DNA from: Bacteriovorax stolpii
Lineage (GTDB): Bacteria; Bdellovibrionota; Bacteriovoracia; Bacteriovoracales; Bacteriovoracaceae
Assembly: GCA_945905815.1 (NCBI GenBank)
Contig: CAMDQH010000009.1
Coordinates: 1-63,263 of the forward strand
Direction: 5' to 3'
Length of the DNA: 63,263 nucleotides
This document shows, one piece after another, positions 1-8,544 of this stretch (position 1 is its first letter; each line of letters begins with the position of its first letter). The position numbers and the translations under genes are program-made. The notes under the pieces are model-generated. The model saw only the letters and a program-made list of their open reading frames with translations. It ran no database searches and was not told the DNA's origin.

Positions 1-642
1 TGCTTTTAAAAATTTATCAGACTCAATCGTTTTATCCGCCAAATAATCACCCAGCAAAATAGAAGCTTGCACATCTGAAGGATGATGAACCCCACCAATT
101 ACACGGTTCAAGGCATACTGAGCAGCTCGCGCCATGAATCTGTCTTCGCGCTCAGGATATACTTTTGAAAGGACACGAGCAAAAAGGTGCGCCATTAAAG
201 TATGGCCACTTGGGTAAGCAAAAGACTTTTCCAGCCCAATACATGGCTTAATTGCCGTATTCGCAAGATAAGGCCTAGGTCGCTTGTACTTATGTTTTGC
301 GATATAACTATTGGCACCGACATTCACGTAGGCCTTAATTAAAAACAGTTTCATTTTCTTAACTTCACGATTAGTAAGAACACCGTTCTCACCACCGAAC
401 AAACTTGCCAGAGATGTGTCCGAATCTTTTTCTGCAAGCTGACAGTCCTCAACAGTTCTAGTCGCCTGGTAGCTTAGAAGAACTCTAAAGTCTTCAGCTT
501 CAGCAACAGACCCCTTGGCCGGAAAAGCACCAATAATTGATTGTATTTTTTTAGGAGTAAGAACTTTGATATCAACTTCAACGTGTCTAGCAATTGCAGA
601 AGTAGTGAAAATTACGAGAAAAAGAATAAGAAGTTTTTGCAT
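1..642 (-). CDS. Class A-like acid phosphatase, PAP2 superfamily (C-terminus cut by window edge)
   Basis: Secreted phosphatase of the PAP2/vanadium-haloperoxidase fold, expected to strip phosphate from phosphomonoesters in the periplasm. The 214 visible codons begin with a signal peptide (MQKLLILFLVIFTTSAIA). The three family signatures follow in order: KYKRPRPYL near residue 115, YPSGHT near 143, and NRVIGGVHHPSD near 180. These supply the phosphate-binding Lys/Arg, the active-site His and the nucleophilic His/Asp. The ATG at 642 sits downstream of a G-rich Shine-Dalgarno (AAAGGGGGG). The reading frame is still open at base 1, so the extreme C-terminus is missing. Family assignment is confident; the physiological substrate is unknown. 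Confidence 0.88.
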   Translation of the reverse strand, partial: MQKLLILFLVIFTTSAIARHVEVDIKVLTPKKIQSIIGAFPAKGSVAEAEDFRVLLSYQATRTVEDCQLAEKDSDTSLASLFGGENGVLTNREVKKMKLFLIKAYVNVGANSYIAKHKYKRPRPYLANTAIKPCIGLEKSFAYPSGHTLMAHLFARVLSKVYPEREDRFMARAAQYALNRVIGGVHHPSDVQASILLGDYLADKTIESDKFLKA

Positions 643-671
643 GAAGATTTCCCCCCTTTAAAGGTTAACCA

Positions 672-700
672 ATCATGCTACAAAACAAGACACGAATCAA
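672..700 (-). promoter_or_regulatory. Candidate sigma70 promoter of the PAP2 phosphatase gene
   Basis: On the minus strand TTGATT (695-700) is followed after a 17-base spacer by CATGAT (672-677), about 30 bases upstream of the phosphatase ATG. Matches are 4/6 in each hexamer, so this is a plausible but unproven promoter. Confidence 0.4.
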
Positions 701-779
701 TACCCGACCGGTAACGCCCCTCACAAAGTAAGCTTTTGACTGATTAGTGATGCTACTTTTACACATGAAGACTAAGGTC

Positions 780-1652
780 TTAGAAACTCTCACAGGTGGT
801 TTCGCCTCTAATCGCAGCACAGCTTTTATAGGTATTATCCATTTTCATAAACGACTGCCAAAAATAGGCTTCGCATATCTCACGTCTTACTGAAATAGAA
901 AGTTTCAAATCCTGCAATTTAGTAGCAAGTTCATCACCGCAAATTTCCATATCATCCGAACCAAGAGGGTCAGGTGTACCCAATGTTTCTGATATCTCTT
1001 TATCTGATGTTGATAAATCGACACAATCTCCAAAACAAAGTTTGGCCTTTATTTTATTTTTACATTCAGGTTTATTTGTTCCAGATGCGAGACTAAACTT
1101 CAGACCAGTATTTTCGAAATCAATTGTTTTAGAGGTCTCTGGAAAGGAAATTACGGCACTAATGCTCGCAACCCGAACTGATCCAGCTCGATTATCAAAT
1201 GGAGAAACCAAAATACTTTTCTCCTTACACCCAGGAAATTTGTTTATTTTCCACGCACCAGACTGAAGTTCTTTTATTCCATATGATTCAATGTTCTGGG
1301 CATTTTTGCATCCAATGGCCGCCTTTTCCAAGCAGATATTCTGCGACCAAATTTTTAAAGAAACACCAAGTGCGCTCCACATGATACTTTGATCTGAAGT
1401 ACCATTACCTGGAAACAGGCCCAATTTTTTTGGAAGAAATGTTCCTTTCACTCGCTCAACTCTTGGCACATCATCTCTACATTTAAAATCACAACTCACA
1501 TCAATAAACAAACCCTCATCAGATAGTGACTCATTTCCCGGTTCGCAAATAACTTTTGATTCGGCATACACTTTTAGCCTCTGATCCATTTGTTTGAGCG
1601 CACTAGCGTGGGCAAATGAAATGAAACTGAGAATGAGGATTATTGTTTTCAT
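780..1652 (-). CDS. Cysteine-rich secreted protein of unknown function
   Basis: I do not recognise this 290-residue protein. It begins with a Sec signal peptide (MKTIILILSFISFAHASA), and the mature part has well over ten cysteines, including CKNAQ, CFGDC and a C-terminal pair in SCAAIRGETTCESF. This suggests a disulfide-stabilised exported protein. No catalytic motif, membrane span or repeat is evident. An AAGGA abuts the ATG directly, an unusually short spacing, so translation may be weak. It shares the strand of the downstream acid phosphatase but is separated from it by about 137 bases containing a separate candidate promoter. Confidence 0.7.
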   Translation of the reverse strand: MKTIILILSFISFAHASALKQMDQRLKVYAESKVICEPGNESLSDEGLFIDVSCDFKCRDDVPRVERVKGTFLPKKLGLFPGNGTSDQSIMWSALGVSLKIWSQNICLEKAAIGCKNAQNIESYGIKELQSGAWKINKFPGCKEKSILVSPFDNRAGSVRVASISAVISFPETSKTIDFENTGLKFSLASGTNKPECKNKIKAKLCFGDCVDLSTSDKEISETLGTPDPLGSDDMEICGDELATKLQDLKLSISVRREICEAYFWQSFMKMDNTYKSCAAIRGETTCESF

Positions 1653-1803
1653 TCCTTAATTTTAGCTCTTTTTTAATTTTAAATTAATAGGTCAGGTTTT
1701 GCCCTTAAAGCTACTTTTTTTGGAATATGCGCACCTTGAAGCAGTGGACTTTTTCAACACAACTACCTTCACATAGTCTGATTGGCGACGTGGGAGGTTT
1801 AAA

Positions 1804-2619
1804 GTGGATTTACAAACTGAGCTACTCCATCTGGCCAAGCAAAAGTACCAACTCTCAAAAGAAGTCTGTAATGCCTTTGAGGCCATGCCCCGTCATGAAT
1901 TCCTAGGTCAGTTTTCGAGAGTTTCATCAAATAAGACTAAATGGCTGAAGGTTACACCGGAAACTCTACCCTACGCCTATGCCGATACAACTCTCCTTAT
2001 CTACGAAAAGAATGGCGTGATCTCAACTATCTCCCAACCAACTTTTGTTTTAAGGATACTTGAGCTACTTGATTTAAAACCAGATATGAAAGTTTTTGAA
2101 GTTGGAACGGGCTGTGGTTGGAATGCTGCTTTGATGGGTTATCTTGTTGGCAAAAAAGGCAAGGTAACGACCTATGAAATCATTCCCGAGATGGTCCAGC
2201 AGGCAAAAATAAATCTTGCAAAATTTGATTTGCCACAAGTAGATGTTATTGAAGGTGATGCGTTGGAAGAAATATGGGAACTTGAAAATTTTGATCGTGG
2301 AATATTCACCGTCAGTGCTTGGGACATGCCGGCCATCTTATTTGACGTTATTAAAGAAGGAGGCAAGATTCTTTTCATTTTAAAAACAAGTCGTGGTGAC
2401 TTGTTACTTGGGATAAAAAGAGAAAAAGATCATTTTCGGGTCTTTGAAAAACTGCCTTGCAGATTTGCTCCAGTAACCGGTTCTACAGTCGGCAGTTATT
2501 ATAATAATTTATCTGAACTCTATAAGGCCAAAGGCGATATTACGATCTGGCCTCAAGGCACTTTAGGTCTAGGTCATCGAGTGGTAGTTGGTAGAGATAT
2601 GATTTTTAAAATTGAATAA
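1804..2619 (+). CDS. Protein-L-isoaspartate O-methyltransferase-like SAM methyltransferase
   Basis: AdoMet-dependent methyltransferase of the PCMT family, which repairs isoaspartyl residues by carboxyl methylation. PCMT hallmarks appear in order: AMPRHEFL near residue 28, the substrate-loop motif STISQP near 75-82, and SAM motif I EVGTGCGWNAA at about 99-109. VTTYEIIPEMV and a later acidic post-motif segment complete the fold. At 271 residues it is longer than classical Pcm (about 210), with an extended C-terminal region. It starts at GTG 1804, chosen because GGGAGG lies just upstream. The last residues run to a TAA before the structured intergenic stretch. A divergent paralogue with another carboxyl substrate cannot be excluded. 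Confidence 0.8.
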   Translation: MDLQTELLHLAKQKYQLSKEVCNAFEAMPRHEFLGQFSRVSSNKTKWLKVTPETLPYAYADTTLLIYEKNGVISTISQPTFVLRILELLDLKPDMKVFEVGTGCGWNAALMGYLVGKKGKVTTYEIIPEMVQQAKINLAKFDLPQVDVIEGDALEEIWELENFDRGIFTVSAWDMPAILFDVIKEGGKILFILKTSRGDLLLGIKREKDHFRVFEKLPCRFAPVTGSTVGSYYNNLSELYKAKGDITIWPQGTLGLGHRVVVGRDMIFKIE

Positions 2620-2973
2620 AAAAGGGCCCATCCTAGGCCATTTCATAACTGATCGTCCTTGATCATAAATTAAATTGAGTTTTCTTTCATGCATTCATGT
2701 TGATCCACTCAGAACCTTTATTCAACCTAAACAAACTGGATTAAAATTAAAATTAAATTTGATTAATTTGGTAAATACAAGAAAGGCTGGCTCAAATAAA
2801 ACAGGCCACAATCCACGTGACCTGTTATACGGTATTCGGAATTACCACTTGCTGAAGTGGATTACTCCACTCAACTCTCGGCTTTTCCTCATGCTTTCAT
2901 CTCTTTCGAGATAGAAATATTTTATCGAGCAGAGGATGGTTAAGAAAGTCTATTTATCCTAAAGAATGTCTGA
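2620..2973. other. Intergenic region between convergent genes with overlapping inverted repeats
   Basis: These 354 bases separate the 3' ends of the PCMT-like gene and folA. No convincing coding frame is present; a 79-codon open frame at 2675 lacks a ribosome site and has an unnatural composition. The stretch contains several inverted repeats: AACAGG/CCTGTT (about 2800-2826), CCACTT/AAGTGG (2845-2860), AGTGGA/TCCACT (2856-2871) and ATCTC/GAGAT (about 2898-2911). The second and third share the same central strand, so they cannot form together. No poly-T follows, so these do not look like simple terminators. Confidence 0.5.
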
Positions 2974-3465
2974 TCATCTTCGATCTAAAACTTGAACGGA
3001 ATAATCATAATCATTAGAGGCATTCTTCTCAACGTTAACTTCACTCACTTTTTTCCAGTTCTTGAGTGATAATTGTGGAAAGAAGGCATTCCCTTCAACA
3101 GTTGCCCTAACTTCTGTAAGGTAAATACGGTCAATCAGGGACAAAGCGTATTTATAAATTTTCTCACCGCCAATAATAAACAATTCAGTTTCACCATTTC
3201 GTTCTGCTTGTTTAATAGCGCGAAAAATAGAATTGAACCAAAAAACATTTTCTGAATTGGCACGTGGTTCATTTGAGATAACAAGGCTCATACGTCCCGG
3301 AAGGACTTTACCAATTGATTCAAAAGTCTTGCGGCCCATCAGAATATGGTGTCCCATTGTGAGTTTTTTGAAATTTTGAAGGTCATCTTTTAAATGCCAG
3401 GGAAGCTCGTTATTTCTTCCAATCACGTTATTCTCAGACTTCGCAACTATTAATGAAATTCTCAT
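2974..3465 (-). CDS. folA: Dihydrofolate reductase
   Basis: Reduces dihydrofolate to tetrahydrofolate with NADPH, regenerating the folate oxidised by the adjacent thymidylate synthase. The 163-residue product has normal length. It shows ISLIVA at the N-terminus, VIGRNNELPWHLKDD with the substrate-binding acidic residue (D28, one residue offset from E. coli D27), the MGRKTFESIG cofactor motif, and FIIGGEKIYKYAL near residue 100. The start is the ATG at 3465, just one base after the thyA TAA; a longer upstream frame inside thyA is not needed. The compact thyA-folA arrangement indicates cotranscription and probable translational coupling. Confidence 0.96.
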   Translation of the reverse strand: MRISLIVAKSENNVIGRNNELPWHLKDDLQNFKKLTMGHHILMGRKTFESIGKVLPGRMSLVISNEPRANSENVFWFNSIFRAIKQAERNGETELFIIGGEKIYKYALSLIDRIYLTEVRATVEGNAFFPQLSLKNWKKVSEVNVEKNASNDYDYSVQVLDRR

Positions 3466-3466
3466 T

Positions 3467-4261
3467 TTAAACCGCCACTGGTGCTTTAATGTGTGGATGT
3501 GCCTGGTAATTAACAAGTTCAAAGTCTTCGAATTTAAATCCGAAAATATCTTTCACGTCAGGATTAATCTTCATTTGCGGTAATGCAAAAGGAACGCGTT
3601 TGAGTTGTTCCTGCGTTTGTTCCAGGTGATTCACATAAAGATGGGCATCGCCGGAAGTGTGAATGAAATCACCCAAACCAAGGCCGCACACTTGAGCAAT
3701 CATCATGGTCAGCAAAGCATAACTTCCAATATTGAAAGGCACCCCCAAGAAAATATCTGCTGAACGCTGATACAGCTGACAAGAAAGTTTGTTATTGGCG
3801 ACGTAGAACTGAAACATCGTATGACATGGTGGCAACGCCATTTTATCCACATCAGAAACGTTCCAGGCACTCACGATCAAACGACGAGAATCTGGATTTT
3901 TCTTGATCATTTCAATCAAATTACTGATCTGATCGATAGTCCGACCATCATGAGTCTTCCAACTTCTCCACTGAACGCCGTAAACCGGGCCCAGGTTACC
4001 GTTTTCGTCGGCCCAGCTATCCCAAATCGAAACCCCATTATCCTTGAGGTATTTGATGTTGGAGTCGCCTTGAAGAAACCACAAAAGTTCGTGGATAATC
4101 GACTTAACATGACATTTTTTAGTAGTAACTAATGGGAAGCCATCTTCAAGGTTGAAACGCATCTGATGGCCAAATACCGAAAGCGTTCCGGTGCCAGTGC
4201 GGTCTTCTTTTTTCACACCTTCACTCAGCACTCTTTGCATGAGTTCATGGTACTGCTTCAT
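3467..4261 (-). CDS. thyA: Thymidylate synthase
   Basis: Converts dUMP to dTMP using methylene-tetrahydrofolate. The protein is 264 residues, the same length as E. coli ThyA. It has the phosphate-binding region [10 protein letters not shown] near residue 20, the catalytic Cys146 in [18 protein letters not shown] near 126-134, and the dUMP-binding segment [10 protein letters not shown]. The C-terminal APVAV closes the active site in the family. It is the first gene of a two-gene operon with folA, read away from the divergent namZ-like gene. Recognition is unambiguous from motifs and length. Confidence 0.98.
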   Translation of the reverse strand: MKQYHELMQRVLSEGVKKEDRTGTGTLSVFGHQMRFNLEDGFPLVTTKKCHVKSIIHELLWFLQGDSNIKYLKDNGVSIWDSWADENGNLGPVYGVQWRSWKTHDGRTIDQISNLIEMIKKNPDSRRLIVSAWNVSDVDKMALPPCHTMFQFYVANNKLSCQLYQRSADIFLGVPFNIGSYALLTMMIAQVCGLGLGDFIHTSGDAHLYVNHLEQTQEQLKRVPFALPQMKINPDVKDIFGFKFEDFELVNYQAHPHIKAPVAV

Positions 4262-4361
4262 TCCCGCCCCCTATTGTATGTGTGTGTTTTAAAATTCTAG
4301 CATTTTCACCAGAGGTTGTTCAATCAACAATCTTGGTCAAAAAAATGACAATTTTCCCTGA

Positions 4362-4390
4362 TTGCTTCTGAAGGAAATGCTTATTAGAAT
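4362..4390 (+). promoter_or_regulatory. Candidate promoter of the namZ-like gene
   Basis: TTGCTT (4362-4367), a 17-base spacer and TAGAAT (4385-4390, 5/6 to consensus) precede the ATG at 4415. A TAGGAG ribosome site lies between. The -35 element is weak. Confidence 0.45.
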
Positions 4391-4414
4391 AAGATATTAT
4401 TTTTAGGAGATTTC

Positions 4415-5605
4415 ATGAGCGCCGTTACTACTGGTTTGGACCGCATTGTTTCAGAAAAAGAGCTGCAAGCTAAGTTTAAAGGCCGAATTGGCTACCTCTG
4501 CCACAGTGCTTCTGTCACAAAAGACCTGGAACACGGACTGCTGGCGCTTCAACGGGTGTTTGGAAAACAGCTCACAAAAATTTTTGGGCCCCAACACGGT
4601 TTCGTGACGGACGTTCAAGACAACATGGTAGAAACAACAAATTACATCCACCCATTTTTCAAGCTACCAGTTTACTCACTTTATTCTGAGACCCGCATTC
4701 CTACCGATGAAATGCTGGAAGGTTTAGATCACATTTTTGTGGATCTGCAAGATGTGGGCACGCGTATCTATACTTACATCTACACCATGACTCTCTTGAT
4801 GGAAGCTTGTCAGAAAAAAGGCATTGAAGTCGTGATTCTGGATCGACCAAATCCGATTGATTGTGTAACTCTCGAAGGAAATGTACTTGATCTCAAATAC
4901 GCCTCGTTTGTCGGTCGTCATCCAATTCCTGTTCGTCACGGACTTACTATGGGTGAAGTGGCAAAAATGCATGCTCGTTATTGGGGTGGAAAAGACTGCA
5001 AATTAACTGTAATCGAAATGAAAGGCTATAAACGTGAGATGAGTTTTGAAGACACAAAACTTCCATGGGTTATTCCTTCACCAAACCTTCCAACGGTGGA
5101 AGCTGCTTATACTTTTGTTGGAACCGTTCTCTACGAAGGAACCAACATTTCAGAAGGACGAGGCACAACTCGCTCGCTTGAAATTTTAGGTCACCCAAAA
5201 ATTGAAGCCTTCGGTTTTCATGAAAAATTAAAACCAGCTTTAGCAAAAGCGAAACTCACGGGCTTCATTCTGCGACCTCTGGTTTTCTTACCAACTTTCC
5301 AAAAACACGCAGGCAAGCCTTGCGGCGGTTATCAGATTCATGTGACGGACCGTAAAACTTTCGAGCCTTGGCGTTTGTGCCAGTATCTTCTAAAAGAAAT
5401 GTATCACGAGCTGGGTTCTGAATTTAAATGGAAAGAACCGCCTTATGAATATGAATTTCACAAAGTTCCAGTCGATCTGATTAACGGCACTGATGAATTA
5501 CGTTTATGGGTTGAAAAAAATGGATCTGAAGAAGAATACCAAGCGATCATGAAGAAAAATCAAGGTGAGTGGCTCGAACAACGGAAATCTTGCTTGATTT
5601 ATTGA
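4415..5605 (+). CDS. Exo-beta-N-acetylmuramidase NamZ-like (DUF1343, GH171)
   Basis: DUF1343 proteins were shown to be exo-N-acetylmuramidases (NamZ) that release terminal MurNAc from peptidoglycan fragments. The 396-residue protein carries family blocks FGPQHGF, FVDLQDVGTRIYTYIYTM, ILDRPNPI, PSPNLPT and EGTNISEGRGTTR in the expected order. A TAGGAG ribosome site fixes the ATG. Unlike secreted relatives it begins MSAVTTGLDRIV with no signal peptide, so it probably acts in the cytoplasm on imported muropeptide sugars. The next two genes are amino-acid carriers on the same strand, consistent with cell-wall salvage, although each carrier may have its own promoter. Confidence 0.85.
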   Translation: MSAVTTGLDRIVSEKELQAKFKGRIGYLCHSASVTKDLEHGLLALQRVFGKQLTKIFGPQHGFVTDVQDNMVETTNYIHPFFKLPVYSLYSETRIPTDEMLEGLDHIFVDLQDVGTRIYTYIYTMTLLMEACQKKGIEVVILDRPNPIDCVTLEGNVLDLKYASFVGRHPIPVRHGLTMGEVAKMHARYWGGKDCKLTVIEMKGYKREMSFEDTKLPWVIPSPNLPTVEAAYTFVGTVLYEGTNISEGRGTTRSLEILGHPKIEAFGFHEKLKPALAKAKLTGFILRPLVFLPTFQKHAGKPCGGYQIHVTDRKTFEPWRLCQYLLKEMYHELGSEFKWKEPPYEYEFHKVPVDLINGTDELRLWVEKNGSEEEYQAIMKKNQGEWLEQRKSCLIY

Positions 5606-5700
5606 CTCTCCCCTAACACAACCTTGCGAGCTTCATAATTTTACTCAATTGACTTAGTGCAAGCGTATACTCACGCGCTTCAACATGATAATTCCCCCGC

Positions 5701-7053
5701 ATGAGCGCAAAACTACTTCGCGGATTAACCCTTATTGATGCCATTTCCGTTGTTATCGGAACAATTATTGGAACGGGCGTTTTCTTAAAAACTTCTACCA
5801 TGGCGCTGTTAGTCGGCAGTCCTTTTTACGTTTTACTCGCCTGGGTAGTGGCCGGACTGTTATCACTGACGGGTGCACTGGCCTATGCAGAACTGGGAAG
5901 CATGATGCCAGACGCAGGCGGAGAATATGTTTTTCTCAAGGAAGGTTATGGAGATTTGTGGGCCTTTCTCTACGGCTGGATGAGGTTTTGGATTGGCTCA
6001 CCAGGATCTATTGCAGCTTACGCCGTCGGAGCAATGACTTTCATGAGTGGTGTCGTCGATATGAGTTTTCTAGGTGGAAGGACCTTTGCCTCTGTTGTTA
6101 TGATTATTATTTTTTCTCTGCTCAATTGTCTGAGCGTTTCTTTTGGCGGACGGCTTCAAGCAGCAATGACAACATTAAAAATATTTATGATTTTGGGAAT
6201 TAGTATTGGAATTTTTTTATACTCAGATAGTGGAAATTTTAATCACCTTTTTGAGAAAACTCCAAATATAAATGGGTTTGTTGGGTGGTCGGCGTTTGGT
6301 TCCGCCGTTCTAGCGGCCCTTTGGGCCTATGATGGGTGGTGCAATCTCACAATGGTTGCTGGAGAAATCAAAGATCCTCAAAAAAATATTCCCCGCTCAC
6401 TCATTATTGGAATGTTTTCTATTCTTGCCATATACGCTCTGGCCAATCTGGCCTTTTTTTATGCGCTTCCTCTATCAGAAATATTAAATGCCAACTCCAG
6501 TGTCCATCCTGACGCTCTTCCGGTAGCGACTAAAGCGGCGCTCACATTTTTGGGATCCTCCGGTGTCGCACTATTATCGGCGGCCTTTGTGTTTTCGGCT
6601 TTGGGTGCCATGAATGGTTCGATTCTTACGGGCTCAAGAGTTCCATTTGCAATGGCAAGGGATGGTCTATTTTTTAAAAAGCTCGCTGTAGTCAATGAGA
6701 CAACTCACGTTCCAGTCATATCTATATTGGTCCAGGCCTGTGTTGCCACGGCACTCGCTCTTACAGGAACTTTCGATCAATTAACGGATTATGTGATTTT
6801 TTCCTCATGGATTTTTTATGCCATGGTGACAAGCGTTGTCTTTGTTCTTAGAAAAAGAAAACCAAATACATTTAGACCGTATAAGGCCTTCGGTTACCCT
6901 ATTCTTCCCCTTATTTTTATTATTTTGGGCCTTCTATTACTCATAAACACCATTATCACTGCTCCTGGTGCCACAATGATCGGTCTTGGGTTCATTTCAT
7001 CAGGGATTCCTTGCTTTTATTTCTTTAAAAAAAGAAAAATCTTACATCTTTGA
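5701..7053 (+). CDS. APC-superfamily amino acid permease
   Basis: Integral membrane secondary transporter of the amino acid-polyamine-organocation superfamily, related to LAT/SteT-type exchangers. The 450 residues contain about twelve hydrophobic segments. The first holds the substrate-carboxylate-binding helix break IGTIIGTGVFLKT (near residues 20-32); TM6 contains AALWAYDGWCNL, where the aromatic-glycine pattern is typical. GEIKDPQKNIPRSL after TM6 is a strong family signature. No clear Shine-Dalgarno precedes the ATG. Substrate cannot be read from sequence; neutral amino acids or an exchange mode are possible. Confidence 0.88.
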   Translation: MSAKLLRGLTLIDAISVVIGTIIGTGVFLKTSTMALLVGSPFYVLLAWVVAGLLSLTGALAYAELGSMMPDAGGEYVFLKEGYGDLWAFLYGWMRFWIGSPGSIAAYAVGAMTFMSGVVDMSFLGGRTFASVVMIIIFSLLNCLSVSFGGRLQAAMTTLKIFMILGISIGIFLYSDSGNFNHLFEKTPNINGFVGWSAFGSAVLAALWAYDGWCNLTMVAGEIKDPQKNIPRSLIIGMFSILAIYALANLAFFYALPLSEILNANSSVHPDALPVATKAALTFLGSSGVALLSAAFVFSALGAMNGSILTGSRVPFAMARDGLFFKKLAVVNETTHVPVISILVQACVATALALTGTFDQLTDYVIFSSWIFYAMVTSVVFVLRKRKPNTFRPYKAFGYPILPLIFIILGLLLLINTIITAPGATMIGLGFISSGIPCFYFFKKRKILHL

Positions 7054-7132
7054 ATTTTAATTAATTCTATGGGTTACATTTTCTGACTAAGTTTATATCC
7101 TTTTAGAAATATTTTTCTATAAAGGAGCATTC

Positions 7133-8506
7133 ATGCTTGAAACCATTGAAAAGGTCACCGGCGATTTCGTTGGTATGGTCTGGGGCGTACCGTTAGTTGT
7201 TCTCTTAGTTGGGTCTGGGGTTTTGTTCACCATTTATTTTGGCTTCCCACAGCTCAAATTTTTCAAACATGCCATCCTCATTATCATGGGTAAATATGAT
7301 GATCCTAAAGATAAGGGTGAGATCTCTCACTTTCAGGCCCTATGTGCTGCACTTTCTGCAACTGTAGGCTTAGGTAACATTGCAGGTGTGGCCGTCGCTA
7401 TTTCCCTAGGTGGACCTGGTGCTGTTTTTTGGTTATGGGTTGCCGGCTTCATTGGCATGTGCACAAAATTCACTGAAGTTTGTTTGTCTATGAAATACCG
7501 TGAAATCTCACCTACCGGAACCGTGCATGGCGGACCGATGTTCGTGATAAAAAATGCTCTTCCAAAAAGTTTTTATCCCTTTGCGTGGATCTATGCTTTT
7601 TTCGTTATCCTCTCTTCGTTTGGTGCAGGGAACATGTTCCAGTCAAACCAAATGGCAGCGATCTTAAAAACTTCTGCCGGAATTCCGGAATGGGCTTCAG
7701 GCGTTGCTTTCTGTATTGGTGCTGCATTGATTCTTATCGGTGGGATTAAGCGTATCGGTCAAGTGACAGAAAAAATGGTTCCGGCAATGGTTGGACTCTA
7801 TCTTTTCGGAGCTATTTGGATTCTGATTGCTCGTTATGAAATGATTCCAGAAATGTTCTCACAAATTTTCTCAGGTGCCTTTGCTGGTACAGCTGCTATT
7901 GGTGGTTTTGCAGGTGCAGCTTTCAAAGAAGTGATCATTATGGGTATCCGTCGTGCAACGTTTTCAAACGAAGCAGGTATGGGTTCAGCAGCTATGGCCC
8001 ATTCAGCAGCTAAATCAACTCCGATTCAGGAAGGGATCGTTGCCTTACTTGAGCCGTTTATCGATACAATTGTTGTTTGTTCAATAACTGCTATTGCTTT
8101 GCTTTTAACAGGTGCTTGGAGTGCTCCAGGTGTTGCGGCAGGCTCAGAAATGACTGCATATGCGTTTGAAACAGTGATGGGTCCGGCCGGTCGCTGGATT
8201 GTGACTGCAACTGTAACTCTTTTTGCTTTCTCAACAATTATTTCTTGGGAATATTATGGTGAGCAAGGTGTGACATTTATCTTTGGTGATAAGGCAATCC
8301 CAGTTTACCGTTACATTTTCATTGGTTTCATTTTTGTGGGTTCAATTGCTCAGCTGAATATTGTACTTAATATTTCAGATGCAGTTTATGGACTACTAGC
8401 GATCCCGAATATGCTTGCTTGTTATATGCTTTTACCTAAGGTGAAAGAGATGTTGGTTGAATATAAAACCAAACTGAAGAATGGTGAAATTAAGCGATTT
8501 AAATAG
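7133..8506 (+). CDS. Alanine/glycine:cation symporter (AGCS family)
   Basis: Sodium- or proton-coupled importer of alanine or glycine in the inner membrane. The 457-residue sequence matches the family from end to end: WGVPLVVLLVGSGVLFTIYFG at the N-terminus, ALSATVGLGNIAGVAVAI and GPGAVFWLWVAGFIGMCTKF in the core. Later come the conserved RRATFSNEAGMGSAAMAHSAA loop and FAFSTIISWEYYGEQ. An AAGGAG ribosome site lies 7 bases before the ATG, and a strong hairpin terminator follows the stop. With the preceding permease and NamZ-like enzyme it suggests uptake of D/L-alanine released from peptidoglycan; that link is inference. Confidence 0.93.
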   Translation: MLETIEKVTGDFVGMVWGVPLVVLLVGSGVLFTIYFGFPQLKFFKHAILIIMGKYDDPKDKGEISHFQALCAALSATVGLGNIAGVAVAISLGGPGAVFWLWVAGFIGMCTKFTEVCLSMKYREISPTGTVHGGPMFVIKNALPKSFYPFAWIYAFFVILSSFGAGNMFQSNQMAAILKTSAGIPEWASGVAFCIGAALILIGGIKRIGQVTEKMVPAMVGLYLFGAIWILIARYEMIPEMFSQIFSGAFAGTAAIGGFAGAAFKEVIIMGIRRATFSNEAGMGSAAMAHSAAKSTPIQEGIVALLEPFIDTIVVCSITAIALLLTGAWSAPGVAAGSEMTAYAFETVMGPAGRWIVTATVTLFAFSTIISWEYYGEQGVTFIFGDKAIPVYRYIFIGFIFVGSIAQLNIVLNISDAVYGLLAIPNMLACYMLLPKVKEMLVEYKTKLKNGEIKRFK

Positions 8507-8518
8507 ATAAAATAAAAA

Positions 8519-8543
8519 GGCCCTCGTAAGAGGGCTTTTTTTA
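8519..8543 (+). terminator. Rho-independent terminator (bidirectional)
   Basis: GCCCTC (8520-8525), loop GTAA and GAGGGC (8530-8535) are followed by seven T residues. An A-rich tract on the other side lets it also serve the minus-strand gene ending at 8545. Confidence 0.9.
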
Positions 8544-8544
8544 T

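Noticed and set aside
2675-2914. 79-codon open frame between the PCMT-like gene and folA
   Set aside because: No ribosome site, low-complexity Lys/Leu/Asn composition from AT-rich DNA, and it runs through several inverted repeats.
5649-5671. TTGACT...TATACT as a promoter of the APC permease
   Set aside because: The hexamers are good but only 11 bases apart, too close for sigma70 binding.
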